A stretch of DNA of 64,000 nt from Patiria pectinifera (Eukaryota; Echinodermata; Asteroidea; Valvatida; Asterinidae): positions 13,225,501 to 13,289,500 of the forward strand of contig CM057146.1 of the NCBI GenBank assembly GCA_029964075.1, written 5' to 3'. The translations under genes and the position numbers were made by a program. This document shows positions 12,258 to 27,200 of the stretch, piece after piece (positions within the stretch are counted from its first letter, which is position 1; each line of letters opens with the position of its first letter). The notes beneath the pieces were generated by a model. That model did no database searches. It saw nothing but the letters and a program-made list of their open reading frames with translations, and was not told the origin of the DNA.

Positions 12258-15200
12258 CTAGAACACAGAAATAGAAATCGAAGATCAAAAACTTGACTAA
12301 CATGACTTAAGTTCATTATCAAAACTAAGAAAAGCACCAGAAACAAGCACAAAACAATACTTTAATTTACAAACAAACTGAAAAAAACTTAAGAAGATCG
12401 TTTTAAAAAGAAAATTTGTCTCCCCACAGCATTTTAAGAAGTTGCTCATGTTGTCAGGAATGCAACCGGGAATTTAGAAAAAAAAACGAGGAAATTCCAA
12501 ACCACAAAGACTTTGTACAGTGTTTTTCAATTTGCAATGGCATTCATGAGAAGTAAAAAATGAGGAAATCAGCAGATCAGAGGGAAAGTTGCATGCCTGG
12601 TTGTCAAGAAACCAAAAATCTAAAAAACTACACTTCTGAAATTAGAAAGAAGATACAAACTGCTAATGAAGCAAACACACACAGGAATGAGGGAGGACCA
12701 AAAATGTTTTTAAAATCTTGGCTGAAAATGTCTTGGATGTCTGTACCTTCTTGATTGCAGATGCTACACTTTGGTTTCTTCCTCTTTCTGTTGTCATCCC
12801 CGCCCCCTCCAAAGCCCGAGCTGGCTCCGCCCCTTTTACTGAACCCTCCTTGCTTGGTGCCTCCACTACCGCCTGGGTTAAGAAGAAAAAAATGCAAGAA
12901 TTCAATCAGTTATAATTAAATACTGTGGGGAAACGGCCTCTGACAATGCGTTGACTAGTAGCAAGTCTACGGGGAGACCTTTTACTTTGCCTCCAAAATG
13001 TATTACATTTTAGAGGTGAAGTAAAGTTCTCCCCCTAGACTTGCTACTAGTAGGCGCATTGTCAGAGGCCGTTTCCCCACAACACAATCAAATCTTTCAA
13101 ATTTTGAACCTGTGTAATCATTGAAGTCTACTGAACTAAATCACAGGTGAATTTGCAGCTGCTTAAAATTTTTTTAATGCGTTTCAATTAACCCACTGAA
13201 AAATGGCTTTCGTTTTGCGCAGAAATGAACCCACCCTGCGAGAGCCAAATTATTGTCTTGCAGCCAATAATTCAAAGTTTGTGATGCAATAATTCAATAA
13301 CTAAACGTTGGCGGATATTTTCGTTCAAAAGTGAATAACTTTTACATTTCTATGAAAATAGCGATTGAAAAAACAAATGTATTTTTTTGAGGTGAAACTC
13401 GAAAATAGCACGGGGAACGTATCTTTAATGTACAGTGATATGCATTGAGTGCAACTGATTGCCAGTTGACTTTTGCAACTGATTGCCAGTTGACTTTTGC
13501 ACGAATTGAAATTACTTTGTGTTTTTTTAATATTGAGTTTGAACCTTCATCGACCCAACTTTTCAAGCACTGTATACTCAGTACAATAGTTTGCGACAAA
13601 AAATTCATAAGGTTGCTTTGGCGGGATTCAAACCCACAACCTCCTGCTTTAATTGTGCAGACTCCGAGCATGCTGCAGATACACGTCTGAAATGACAGCG
13701 GGCACCGTAAAGTCAGAAATGACTGAATGTTATATATTAAAACTCACCCCACGTGGATTGATTTCGAGCCCCGCCCCCTCCAGTACCACCCAATCCACTG
13801 TTGCCGTCGGTCCATTCAAAGAACTTGCACTGCTTGCCCTGCGGTTTGCCACAGCAGTGAAAATCCCTGCCTTTGTTGGGACCTTCCTTCTGTACGGTGC
13901 GTCTGAAATAAAAATGAAACTTCAAAGGGTCAGGATTTTCCGACTTGTAAAAAAATACAGAGCTTTGTAGCAGGGTTCGACCCTAATGTTTATTTTCACT
14001 TGTCTGCTTGTCAGCCGGGCTACTGAAACAGACTAGCCTCGGGCATTTTCACTAATAATAATAATAATAATAATACCAGAGTCTTATATAGCGCACGTAT
14101 CTACCAACAATGTGGTACTCAAGGCGCTGGAAATTATGTCTATTATTAGAGACAGGTAAATGAAGTACATGAGAAATATGAGAACCATTATGTAGCACCT
14201 TTATAATGGTTTACAAGGTGCTGCGGCGCATTAAGCAGCCACTGCCAGAAACACACTAGCCCGCTTGTTTTTCTTTTATACAGTGTCTCATAAACAAAAA
14301 TGTGCATGCATGTAAAACATGTATCCTGAGGCAATCTTGTCAGCGTTTTTTTTTAAACAGAACCAATAATTTAAACCTAAACAGTTAATTAAATTAGACT
14401 CAAATTGATACAGGCTTGCTTTCTGAATTTAATGATTTGTTTCTTCCTGTCCTTTCATCTTAGCCGTAGCCCAATAATTTTTGACTCGCCAGCCGGGCTA
14501 CTTCAGGAATAGTTTGACTAGCCCGCCGCTGTTTTGACTAGCATTTGGCTAGCGGGCTAATGCTAAAGTCGAAGCCTGTTTGTGGCCTCAAACGTAAAAT
14601 AGCGGTAGTATATTTGAAGACACCTTCGAAGGATTTGGGGCTTAAAAATTCAAGAACATGTACATGTGTTGCTCAATTTTAGTATAACACTGGAATTGTG
14701 TGACTTTTTGAAACAAAATAATATATACATCACTGTTGGGTTGGAACACATCTCACTTGTATGTTAGTGTCCAAATTCATTCTATCCAGACAGCCCACCT
14801 TCAACGTTTATTTTCACTTATTGGAAGACAGAACCGATTAATCCCTGTACTGCTCAAACCACCCTGCCAGTAACTCTTTGTACCGCCCACAACTGACCCA
14901 GCACTGTATAATAGTATGGAGTCATTAGGGAATAAACACAATGTAATAAAGGGTGAGTAAAAAAACAAACAAACCAAATGTCAGGACCATTGTTTTAGTG
15001 AAGTTCTGCATGTAGCACTTTCAAAATCTAGGATATGAAAGCCCAATTCATAAGCTTTCTTTCAGTACAAGAATCATTCACTCATGTACTTTTCAAGTTA
15101 CTGAGTTTTAAACATTACTGCTGTTTTAAGGTTCGGTCCACGGATCACAAAAAAAGTCCAGTGTTCTTTCAGCAAAACGAAAACAAATCATATAAAGATG

Positions 15201-18200
15201 TGTGTGAATTGTTCTTGTTGTGCTGAAAGAACACACACCTTTTTTGTGATCCGTGGGTAGAACTTTAAAACGGTGGTTGTTTTTAAAACGCCGTAACTTG
15301 AAAAGTACCTGAGTGATTTGAGTGATTCTTGTGCTGACAGAAAACTTACGAATTGGGCTTTCATACCTTAGATTTTTAAAAGTGCTACATGCAGAACTTC
15401 ATTAAAACAATGGTCCCGACATTTGGGTTTAGTTTTTTTTTTACTCACTCTGTACAATGTAATACAGGTGCTAATGAGTTTTAAAAAGTTACTGTCATGA
15501 AAAATGTATTTCTTGGACTTACAATACTGCAGCCTGTCCGCACTGGCACATGACCTCTCCCCAGTTGTTGGTTCTCGGTCCGGATGAGGAATCCTTCCCA
15601 GACTCATACCCGCTGCTACCACTGCTCCAGGAATTTCCAGAGGAATTTCCAGAGGAATTTTGGGTTTTCCACGAGTTTCCACCGGCATTCCAACTTGAGA
15701 AGCTCTGGTTAGTGGAGGGGTTGGTGGGCGTCGCGTTCTCGTCAGCCCAGAGGAAGAAATTGCAATCTCCACTATTGCACTTGTAAAACTGTCGGCCTAA
15801 AAAACAATAAATGTTTCTTGGTGTGAGTTTGAAATTTAAATGTTGTTTCTGATTTCTTGTTTGTATGAAGAAAACAAAATTTGAGGCTTGGTAGGGTTGG
15901 AAAATTAAATTTAACCATACAAAAGTTGTCTGGCTACAGAAACAGGCCCTGGTTTTATGAACCTGCTTAGCAAGCAATATTGCTTAGCCGATTTTTGTGC
16001 CGAGGAGCTATCTGCTGAGAACCATCCACATCAGGCAACCTGCTGTAAGCACAAAACTGTTTTGTGTTAAGCAGCTCTCTGACACTGGCCCCTAGGTAAG
16101 GGCCCGTCTCAATTCATATCCGGGACGAGTTCCAGACAAGTTGCGGGTAGTATACTTCACTTTGTCTGGAAGAAGCTCTGCATTCGTCCCGGACGTGTTC
16201 GGGGAAAGTTTTCATTTATAGCAACTGCTTGACTCACCAATACTGATAGCTTCATTGCGGGAAGATTGCAGGGAAGTTGTTCAGAACCCTGCACCTTATA
16301 CCCAATACAATGTCCGCAACTTTTCCGGAACTCATATCGGATAGGAATTGAGGCGGGCCCTAATATGTTCCAAAGTGCAATACTGACTTAAATATCTGCC
16401 AAAAATATCTGAAGCCAGCTTCACAAACCAGTTTAGCACCAAAAAAATTCTTAAGCAGATATGCAAACCAGCCAAAAAAACATGCCATACTTACACTGCT
16501 TGTAATATGCTGGAATAGTGTTCAAGTGCATTCCATAGCGACAAATTTCATGTACGTTTAACAAACAGGCAGCAATTTTACATCATACTTTTATGGAACA
16601 TTTACGCAAATTAGTACCTGAAAACAGTTCACTGACTTTCAGAACAAAAAAGGGCATTTCGGTCAACATTAAGAGGGTGAAAATTTCGTCTAAATGTGAC
16701 TTTCATTTTTTTGTCATGAATGACATCTTTAATACCTACACTTTCAGGTTTCATTCACAGAAATGTTTATTTTGATGAACAAAGTGGAAAAAACAACCAT
16801 TTTGTGTGCATTGTTCTGTTGTTCTACACAAAAACCCAGCTATTTCAAAGCCTGTTTTCTCAGTTGTGTAATTTAAACTCCAAGGAAGTAATTGTTTAGC
16901 CAAAAGCCAAATACACAATTTTTTTTGCTATTAAACAGTCCTTCCTGATTTCGTAACATTTACCATTATTAGGGCCCTCCTTCTTGACAGTGAGTCGCAG
17001 AGCGTCACTGCCACAGTTGCACACCACTGCATTCTCACCACCACTGCTGTTGGAACCAGCAAAGAACGACTGCCCGCTGGACAATGAAAAAAAACCATAA
17101 ATAACTCGCAAGTTATATTACCAGTAATCATTTTTTGTTAAAGGAATATACAACATTTGCTTTTGGATTTGGGGGTCAGTATTTTATAGCAATATTATTA
17201 CACTGACTTGTTTGAAGTTTTGTGCTCGTAGATGCTGGAGAAACTAAGAAAAACAATCATGTTCCTGTAGTCTGGTTCTCTGACCCCACTTAAGAGCAAT
17301 TTGTGGACGTCAGGAATTGTAAGATCCGGAAACCATTCTAGCTGGCTGGATGTGTAATCGATTGCAAACAAAATCCGGACCCACTAAATATGGTAAATTG
17401 GGGGCAGTACACAAAAATACCACATTTTTTGAAAATGAAAGCACACCAGGTGCCACGATCTTACAGGATACTTTAGACTGTCAGTCTCTAACAGTCCAGT
17501 AAGGTATTTCATAATAATTTGGTCGTCTTGTTTTTGATGTTTGCAAATGTTGTATATTCCCTTTAAGTTTCAAAAGGAATGGCTACATTGCCACTCATTC
17601 CTTGCTGCTTGTCTGCTCAAGTTCAAGGAACACATCGATACAGTATCATTGACATTTGGTTGGTATCTGATGTTCAATTTTCTTCACCATTGCCAAGTTA
17701 ACCGTCCTAGTGGGAAGGTACTATGTACACCCTTTCAAATTTGAAGTGTTAAAGTAATTGTGTCGCACAGAGAGTCACTGCACAAAAACCAGCACTGTGG
17801 AGAGCAGTAAATCGTGACCGATCTGCCTGCTTGCCCTGAGATTAACCACACAAACGAAGCATGCGGGATTTGAAATGTTATCCATACTCCACAGGATTAC
17901 CTCAAAGGATATTAAAAGTGTGGGTGCTAACTCTATGGACCAAAGTGGTTTCGCAAAACTTCAAGGATTGTGACGTATAGAAGACTGGGAGGGTTCATTG
18001 TTGTTTTACTCCTGTTAATTCCAAAATTGCTGAAAATCACAAGAGCAATATCTATGAAGCGAAAAAATGTTTCCAAGGGACTTAAAAGATTATATTACTG
18101 AGTATCTCTTGCAAATCCTAGTCTGTTTCTACATGTATTGGTGTTTCCCTTGTTGCATCAATGCCCACAAATAGGGAACTAAACCAATCCCACTCTACGG

Positions 18201-21200
18201 TGGTATCCTAAAAACATTTTTTTTATGAATTAAAAAGTTACAAAGTTCTTACCCAGCAGGCACTTGATTTAGCGGTGGTCTTGACTGTGGAACATTTGAA
18301 GAGAAACCGCTGCTGCCACCTCCTCTGGCCCCACCCCCTCCTCCAAACCCTCCCCCTCGACTTTCCCCACCCCCTCTTCCAAACGCTCCCCCTCCATTTG
18401 ACCCACCTCCTCCTCCAAACCCTCCACCTCCATTTGCCCCTCCCCCTCCTCCAAACCCTCCTCCATTTGTCCAACCCCCTCCCCCATTTCCCCCTCCTCC
18501 ATTTGCCCCTCCCCCTCCTCCAAACCCTCCTCCATTTGTCCAACCCCCTCCTCCATTTGCCCCTCCCCCTCCCCCAGCACCATATGCCCCACCCCCTCCA
18601 TTTCCTCCTCCTCTTCTGTTGTTTCCGCCTCCTCTGCCGTTTGCTCCTCCCCCTCCTCCCCTCTGTGCCCCGCCCCTTCCCCTGTTATTCCTCGCATTTG
18701 TTGTTGGCACTGGTGGTTAGAAAACAAAGCAAAAGTCTTTAAGCACATTGAGTATTAAACACTCTAAAAAGACAGTTCCAAACTCCGACTGCAAACTCAT
18801 GAAATACTGAAGCACATTCAAACCTGTGCATGAAATTCTTTAGAACAAATCAACTTCTAGAAGCAAAATTAAAGTAATGCTATCCAGGCATAATTGATCC
18901 TCAGGAAAAAATTGGAAAGAGTGTCCTGCAGACTCCCAAAAGTACAATATCTACCGTACAAAATGCTGAAAATGGAGAAAATAATAGAAAATGAAAGGAG
19001 AGAAAGTTGGAAGGCTTATAAAAATAGGGAAACTATCATGCCTGTATTATAAACCCAACATATTAAAGCTCAGATGTATAATTCTTCTCAAATTGACCAA
19101 CCTTGTGGCTGAGTTGCTGGTCTTAGGTATGACAGGTTCAGATCAAGAGCTTCCTTCAACATTGTATCGCATCCTCCAACACAGCCGATATAACTACAGA
19201 CAATGACATTGCGTTAAGACATACAGACACTTTACTGACCATTTACCATATCTAAACAAGTGTGATCTGGTACACGGTACCCTGTGGAGACATGGGCATA
19301 ATAGGGAACACAAGATTGTACACGTCTCCACAGGGCAATTTCTACAGACGAATATGTCTCCACAAGATTATTACAAAATATGGATTTTACTCAAAAAGTA
19401 GGAATTTCCAAGGTGTGTTGATTTGTCATAAATTGAAGTATTTTATGTAAGGGAATTTCAGCCCAGGAAATTAAATCTGGTTAAAATAGGAGCAGTTTGA
19501 AACTACAATTTGAAAGTCAAAAATGTTAATACATGAGAACAAAGAAATGATTCCACAAGGATACAAATTCCAGCATGTGTGGAACATTCTGTGCATTCGA
19601 AAGGCATTTGAGAGCTGAATATTGATTACTCTAGGTCAGTTTCATTCCAAGTTTTGGGTCTAATTGCAATCTCTGTAACTGGAATAGAAGACAATGCATT
19701 TGGGCTTTATTCTTGGGCGCCATAAAAAAACTAAGTTACTCCTTGAGCTGTTTGAAGAATAAATGCCAATAAAGTGACTGTAGTGATACATACTCTGATG
19801 GCATCATGGGCGGTACGGACCCTCGCTTGAACTTGAACTTGATTTTCTTGACAGGCCCAGGTTGACACTGAAGAAAAGAGAAACCATCATTATTTGAGAC
19901 GTTGTTGAAACAGTTGGGACGTACAAACTAAATCTCTTCTGTTCGTTTTCCAACTCTGAAACAGTTCACTGTTAGAAATTCTTCCTTTCCAGTGTTGCCA
20001 CAATTTGAAATTCTTTCTTAACCCTAACTCCCTAGGAATTTTTGCTAGGATGCAACCACAATCCTGCAAAATCGTTCAACTGCCTCCATGTAAAAATTGC
20101 ATACAGCCTCACAAAATTCTCCATTATTTCTTGGATGTGGTCCTCGGAGGGGTGACCACTGCCTCAATCCTGCAAAATCCTCCAGCGATCACTGTCAATA
20201 TGTTGAGGCAGAGCCAGTGAAATTCTGGAGCAGTGTGGGGGATTTCAATTATAATCTAGGCCTAAATTTATGCACAGCTGAGCTTAAACATCACAAGGTT
20301 CGGCCTAAGATATGGACACAGTGCACCTCGCAAATCAGCCACACATTTTTGCCATCAATCCTGCAAAATCCTCCCTTTGCAAAGAGGATTTGGGAAGATT
20401 AGGGTTACAGAATCATTTGTTGATATCCCTTTTCAAATTTTAACCTCCCCAGTCTGGTGCCACCTCACTCACAGTTCGGCAGATTTCATCAGACACGGTG
20501 GCCTCCTGTACGGCCGCAGGGAACCAGACTGCAGCTTTGCATGCTGGGTAGCCGGTACAGCTGACCATCCAGCCTCCTTCCTTCTTCTCTTTGAGAATCA
20601 TGGAATTATTGCACCTGGGACAGGAGCGGACTGGGGTGACGGCGGCCATTTCATTGACTGTAGGACAATCAAATATACAAATTAACAGTGACAATGGCAT
20701 GTGACAATGACAATGACAGCTAACAATGACAATGCAACGATGTCACTTGCAATGGAAGTAAAAAGGACAAAGTTGATGGAAAGGTGGCTTTTCGTACACA
20801 ACCCTTAGGAAAGAACTTATTCTATTGAGACCAGCACAGCTTAGTTACCTACACTCTCCCCCCCCCATAAAAAAAAAACAATTCCTACCACAAGCCCCGC
20901 CCCACCAAAAACCCACCTAACGGGCAAAGCACTAGACTATTTTTTTTTTTTTAAAGTTGCATACCCTGTCCTCTCCAAAAAGGATTTTTTCCCCTAACAA
21001 TCTTTCAATTTGTATATTTTGTTCTAATGACAAAAAAACCTATTTCATTCTGATTTTGAGCATCTGCAACCCTCTGAAAAAGGGCTTTCATTTTGTGCTC
21101 AAATGAACCTGCCCTGCGAAGCCGAATTATTGTCTGGCAGCCAATAATTCTAATTTTGTGCAGACGTAATTCAGTAACTAAACGTCGATTGATTTTTTCA

Positions 21201-24200
21201 TTCGGTGTCTCATTCAAAAGTGAATAACTTTTATATTGCAAGGAAAACAATTGGGAAAAAAAATTCGACGTGAAACTCGAAAATAGTTTCTGGAACCGTC
21301 TTTAATACAACATATTTATGCGTACATTTGGTTTTTTTTTGTTGATCTGCTGCTAAACCTGTACATCGTGTTGATGAGTTCTCATACTACGACTCGTGAG
21401 AGTAATTCATCAGAATCTTCATCTTACCATCCGGCACGTATGCTTCAGGTTGCTGACCCAGATACCCTGACAGTGCAATGTCCAACATATTGGCCTGTTG
21501 AAAAAAAACGTGGTTGGTAGAGAATAATTAACAAGCAAACAAAAATGAATCTGGAAAATTGCATTGGTTCAAACTAGTCTGATTAGCTGGGGTTGAACAG
21601 ATATTTGGGTGTCACTTCTTACATTAGCGGCCGCTTCAATGAAGACCTGTCGATACTTCTCTATCTGCGCTCGCAGCACCACTTCGGGGTCTTTGACACC
21701 ATCACAGATCCTAAGAAAGCAAGAAGAAAAGCAATTCCCCTTATATGAAATAAAAATGCTCAGCACTTGGTCTGTTCTCTCTTCTTTTCAATGGAAATCA
21801 CCTGTAACAGGGCTGAAAGCCAAGGTAAAGGGTCACAAAAAATAAGATTGGCACAAGGGTCTCTTGCCCTTTTATCCCAAAGTACGCCTGAGCAGTGTGG
21901 TAGAGGTTACACACTATCCATCTGAAAGCACCAACAAAGGACTCATACGAGATTGTGTTCAATGAAGAACCACTTGATCAAGGAGTGGGTATATATGGAG
22001 GGTACCAGACTTTGCCATAGGAGTTGGGGGCAGGTACCAGACTTTACCCCTCCCCAATGATTCCCCGCCCCTCCCCGTCTCTGCCCCCTCCCAATGACAC
22101 CCCCTCCCCTCCCAATGATCCCCCTCAATGATCCCTCCCAATGATCCCCCTTGGAGATCTCAACACAGACTCACAGCGACTGGTGCGCCCTCTATCAATA
22201 CTTATAAATAAATAAACAAACAGCGTTTTCTTAGGTTTACAAAACAAAGTTTTAACTTTATTAAAACACATGCAACTTTAACAAAATATAATTTATAAAC
22301 CAGAGATTTAAAAGAGGCGAAGTGCAATTTTTCCTACGACATCATGTTACTGTATTTAGACGAGGAGAAGTGTACTTCTCCTATGACATCATGTTACTAT
22401 ATTAAAAAGAGGCGAAGTGCACTTCTCCTATGACTACTGTATTAGACGAGGAGTAGTTTGCTACCCTTATGAAATCATGACCGTATTTAGACGAGGAGAA
22501 GTGCACTTCTCCTATGACATCATGACCGTATTTAGACGAGGAGAACTATCGATATCCTTATGACATTATAATTTTATTTAGTGAGTAAGCATTTTAACCA
22601 ATTTTTATATCATATAGATACATCAAAATGGTACACTTTTAAGTAGCCCGACTGCGTCTGGCCGTAGAGTACTATCGCAAGCTCTGTAGTACAGCCAGAC
22701 GCCCAATGCTTCCAAAAAGACTGAATTTTTTTGGCCGCTGATGTAGCAATTTTGCTACAGATTTCGATAGAGATTATCTTTTCATCCAGGACAAAAATTT
22801 CCAAAGTTAAGGTTCTTAGTCGTAGAGCAACTCATATCTTTTCGAAAAACGTTCTTTGGTCTCAACATTTTCATCCATCTGGCCAAAAGACGACTTTCAG
22901 TCATCATCTTCCACAAATATCGTCCCGAAAATGCTCCCCCATGCGATTTAAAAATGGCGGCTGCGCTGTAATGTATGCATTATGCGAGCGCGCTTGGGCA
23001 AGATAATGAATATGCATTATTTAGATCATGACCTCGTGTTTGTATGGCCGGCCGCGCCGAGTGTCCGACAAACGTCATAAACTATGATGCATATTCATTA
23101 TTGCCAGACTTTAATGTTAAAAACAATTTACCTTTTGGCTGGTGACTGCAGGTTGAGCGTTGACGTCCGGACCTATCGACATATCATGTTGAAATGACAC
23201 GGAAATACTGAATTGCAAAAGATTTTCTGGAAATTTCCAGAAAATGACACGGAAATACTGAATTGCGAAAGATTTTCTGGAAATTTCCAAAGCTAAATTT
23301 AGTAGTGACATGTATAGGCTATACAACCCGAGTACAATAGGAGTCAAGGTAGGTTACCTTGCATATATATTTTCTAACAATACAGGCATGAACTAGAACG
23401 GGGTCGCAAGTCTTTTGTGTGATGTGGCAGGTGAAAGCTATGACCGTGTCAGGTATGGAGCGCCGATGGTATGGATAGTATAAAATGAGCAAAAAGGTAT
23501 GGAGCGCCAAAATGTCAATATCTCTCTCACAAGCTGGTGAGTCTGATTGCTTATAAATCCAAAAGTCTGACCTCTTAAAAAAATTTAAAAAAAAATTATA
23601 TTGATATATATAAATGATGGATACGATTAGGCCAATCGTTAACCCTAACCCTGCCAGATGCAGCACAGTGCATCAGGTGGAAAAGTCTGGTGCACTTTGA
23701 TGGAAAATGCTACCAACACCAGTGCAGAAACCGGCCACTTCTGAGACACTGAGAGCTAGTCCCATGGAACAATTCCCGAGTTGTATCCTGCTGCGTTGGG
23801 GGACCACAGACTCTGAGGCAATTTGGCCTCGAGACTTTTGACCTGATGGATCTTGCTACACTGGGAAGGCTTGTCACTTAGACAAGTGTTGCATGTTGCT
23901 GCGTTTGGCAGGGTTTCTAGCCAAAATACCCTGGAGGGTTAGGGTTAAGGGATTCTCTAGATGGAATAAAGCAACGCTGCGCGATTACGTCCAGCGATAT
24001 AATATACCGTACAATCAAAATGTTGCTCTTACGCGTAAAGTCTACATCAACGGGATAAAAAACTACGAAGCTCAATTTAAAAACTTGAGGAAAAAGACGT
24101 TACATGAGCTCAAACAGATTGTAGATGATTACGATCTAGAATATAACCCGTCGGGTTATAATGGTCGATTTTTGAAAAAAGATTTACTCTCGGCGATTCA

Positions 24201-27200
24201 AAACTCTAGGCAACCTGAGGATTTTCAAGAGGCTGAGTTTAGAGCGACGAGGACATTTAGAAACAACTTTAGAAACTGGGAACTGATTCCTAGACTTTTT
24301 AATGACGATTTAGTCAGATTTTTTGATACGCACAAAGATCAAATTGTAAATAAAATCAAGTCAGAATTGAGAGAGCTAAGAGGTTTAAAATTAGAGCTCA
24401 CAATCAAAATAAAATACAAAAAAACCAAACCGGATGGTACGATAGAAACGATCGAAGCTACACATTATACCGATCAGAGAGTCGTTTTAAATCAAAGTCA
24501 AATAAAACAGGTTTTAAAAGAAGACATCGACCAGCTATTTAAAAAGGATGAAAGGTATACGAATCAAGGATCGGGTTGGGTTTTAAAAAAGATAATGGCG
24601 TTGTATATCAACATCAACAGGTTTAACCCCGTGAGGGGTAGTTCTTATATTGACCTACCAAAATGTATCAAACAGAAAACGGCGATGATAAACAAGGCTT
24701 ACAGATACCTTTAAATTTAAAACTCGTATAAATAAAATGAATGCGTATGGAAAAAAGCTCAATCCCAGCAGGCTATTAAAAATACCCAAATCTATCAAAT
24801 GTGAGAGAAAAGAGGTGGTCATTACCCACAATCCTAGTAGTATATCGGCGGGGCAAATGCTGAGGGTCAAGTTTCCTCAATTGGGTGTAGACGACGTGAT
24901 CGTACCCGGCACTTGTAAACTAGCTTTCAATTTAGAACTCGATGGTGGAGGTGACAACAATAGAACCATTTTTGGTAATTTAGCCAGAAATTTAGTCAGC
25001 GAAATCAGCGTCAGGCTTCAAGGTAACGAAATCGTAAGTTATCGTCACGCCGACGTGTATCACAACTTTAAAGACAATTGGCTCAACAGCTCGACAACTC
25101 GAAACATGGCGTACTCGGGCATAGAAAAAGAAAACGTGTCTAAACTAAGAACTGGGGCTGAAGATGCTAACGCGAGCGCCAACAGCGGTAAAGATCAAGC
25201 TATCGTGGACGCCTATGGTAACAGATATTGTATTCCCCTAGACATTGACATACTGACTTCGCATCACCCTTTTTACCCCAGCAGTTTAAAACAACCTCTG
25301 ACGTACGAGATAAAGTTTAACGATCACGATAAAGTAGTCAACAGTTCAGATACGGCGGCGATGTATTCTATCTCAGACTTGTCTCTCGAATACGAAGTGG
25401 TAACCAACAGAGACCTAGCTATCACCATCAGAAATAAACACAAGGGGTTAATGCAATATCTGTTTGATAAAATCCACTCGCTAGAAGTTAGATCCGTCAA
25501 CAAATCGGACACGCTGTGGAACGTCAGCGTCAATCAACCCATCAGGAGTCTCAAGGGTATTTTGTTTTTGTTTAAAGATCCCACGGAGAAAAATCCGCAG
25601 CGATTTTATAATCCAAAACTAACCAAAACATCGGTGACTGTAGAAGGTAAACCCAATCAACTCTACAGTCAAGGCATGTTTCAGTATCAACACTGGAACG
25701 AAATTATCAGGTTCTTTGGAGACAGCGATACCGAAAGCGGGCGTGGAGTATCAAAAGATTTAAATTTGACGGGTCTTGACCTCGGAGACTATCTAAAAAA
25801 CAAGTACGGTCTGTGGCTCGATTTTAGAAGTAACGACGACAATTCCGCTCACGGATCCGGTAGGAAACTCGGAGACGGAGGAGGCATCAACGTCCACTTT
25901 AACAGAGAAGCCAAAAGTCAAGGTGACCTCACGATGTACGTATTTTTGATCATGGATGCTCAATTGAACTTGCAAGACGGGAATTTTAAATCTCTGTTAA
26001 GTTAAAATGACACAACCGCATTGTGCTTTAATCGTCGGCAAAACAAATTCGGGTAAAACCAAATGGATTTTGGATCTGTTAGAGTCAGACTATAAAAATA
26101 CATTTGAAGCGATAGTCATCATTTGCCCTACCATATTTAAAAACAAAACGTATATCGAAAGAAAGTGGATTCAAGCAGATCCCGAGGTATACCTCTGCGA
26201 TCCGGAATTGTACAAGATGACGCTCAACGAAGCGATCGATTTTTACAGGAAAATATTCCAAGGTGTTGCTACGCTGTTTATCTTGGACGATTGCTCTTCA
26301 GATCAAGAGATTAAATATCGTAAAAAGACGTGCGCTTTAAGCAAGATGGCGTTTAGCGGAAGACACATAAATCACAGCTGTTGGTTATTGACTCAAAAGT
26401 ACAACAGCGTTTTAAAAGATTATAGAGAAAACACAGCTTGGTTGGCGTTATTTTACTGCAAAGATAAAACATCGTTTGATCAAGCGTTAGACGAAAATGA
26501 CGTCGTACCGATTGAAGAACGAGATTATATAAAACGACATTTGAGAGATGTGAAATATAGTAAATTGGTCGTATACACCGAACCTCCAGTTAGTTACGAG
26601 CTATTGGAGTAGGTTAATAACCTAACTACTGAGGTGTTTACAACTAACTACTGAGTTGTTTACAACTAACTACTGAGGTGTTTACAACTAACTACTGAGG
26701 TGTTTACAACTAATTACTGAGTTGTTTACAACTAACTACTGAGTTGTTTACAACTAACTACTGAGTTGTTTACAACTAATTACTCAGCTGACTACAGCTA
26801 GCTTTATAACTAGCTTTATAGTAAATGATGGCAATATTCGAGTATTTACAGTTTTTGGCTATTATCATCATATCGCTTAATTTATCTTTTTACACCTACG
26901 AATACCTTCGCTTTTGTAACAAAGTTGCAAAAGCTACAACAAAATTAAATTCGTTTCTAATTAAATGGAGGACCTAAAACTTGCTTTAACAAACAAACAA
27001 GATCACAACGCAGAACATAAAGATTGTTTGTGCGGTGTCGTAGCAGCCGGAAACTCTAGAAAGTACTTGGGAAAGGAATACACCGTTAAACATATCGAAG
27101 CTCTTGACAGTAAAGAACTTGACAAATTATATCATCTGTATGAAACTAAATTTGGAAATGAAATTGTTAAAACCGTTGGTAAATACACTTTAAGTCTATT

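Noticed and set aside
18275-18742. Open frames in the other frames and on the plus strand across the glycine-rich exon
   Set aside because: They are shadows of a C/T-rich repeat. Only one minus-strand frame fits the flanking splice phases.
22610-22804. Minus-strand 64-residue frame in the copy 1 left flank
   Set aside because: No similarity, not present in copy 2, and overlaps a hairpin-forming stretch.
26622-26795. CRISPR-like array
   Set aside because: Units are directly adjacent with no unique spacers, and the context is an animal intron.
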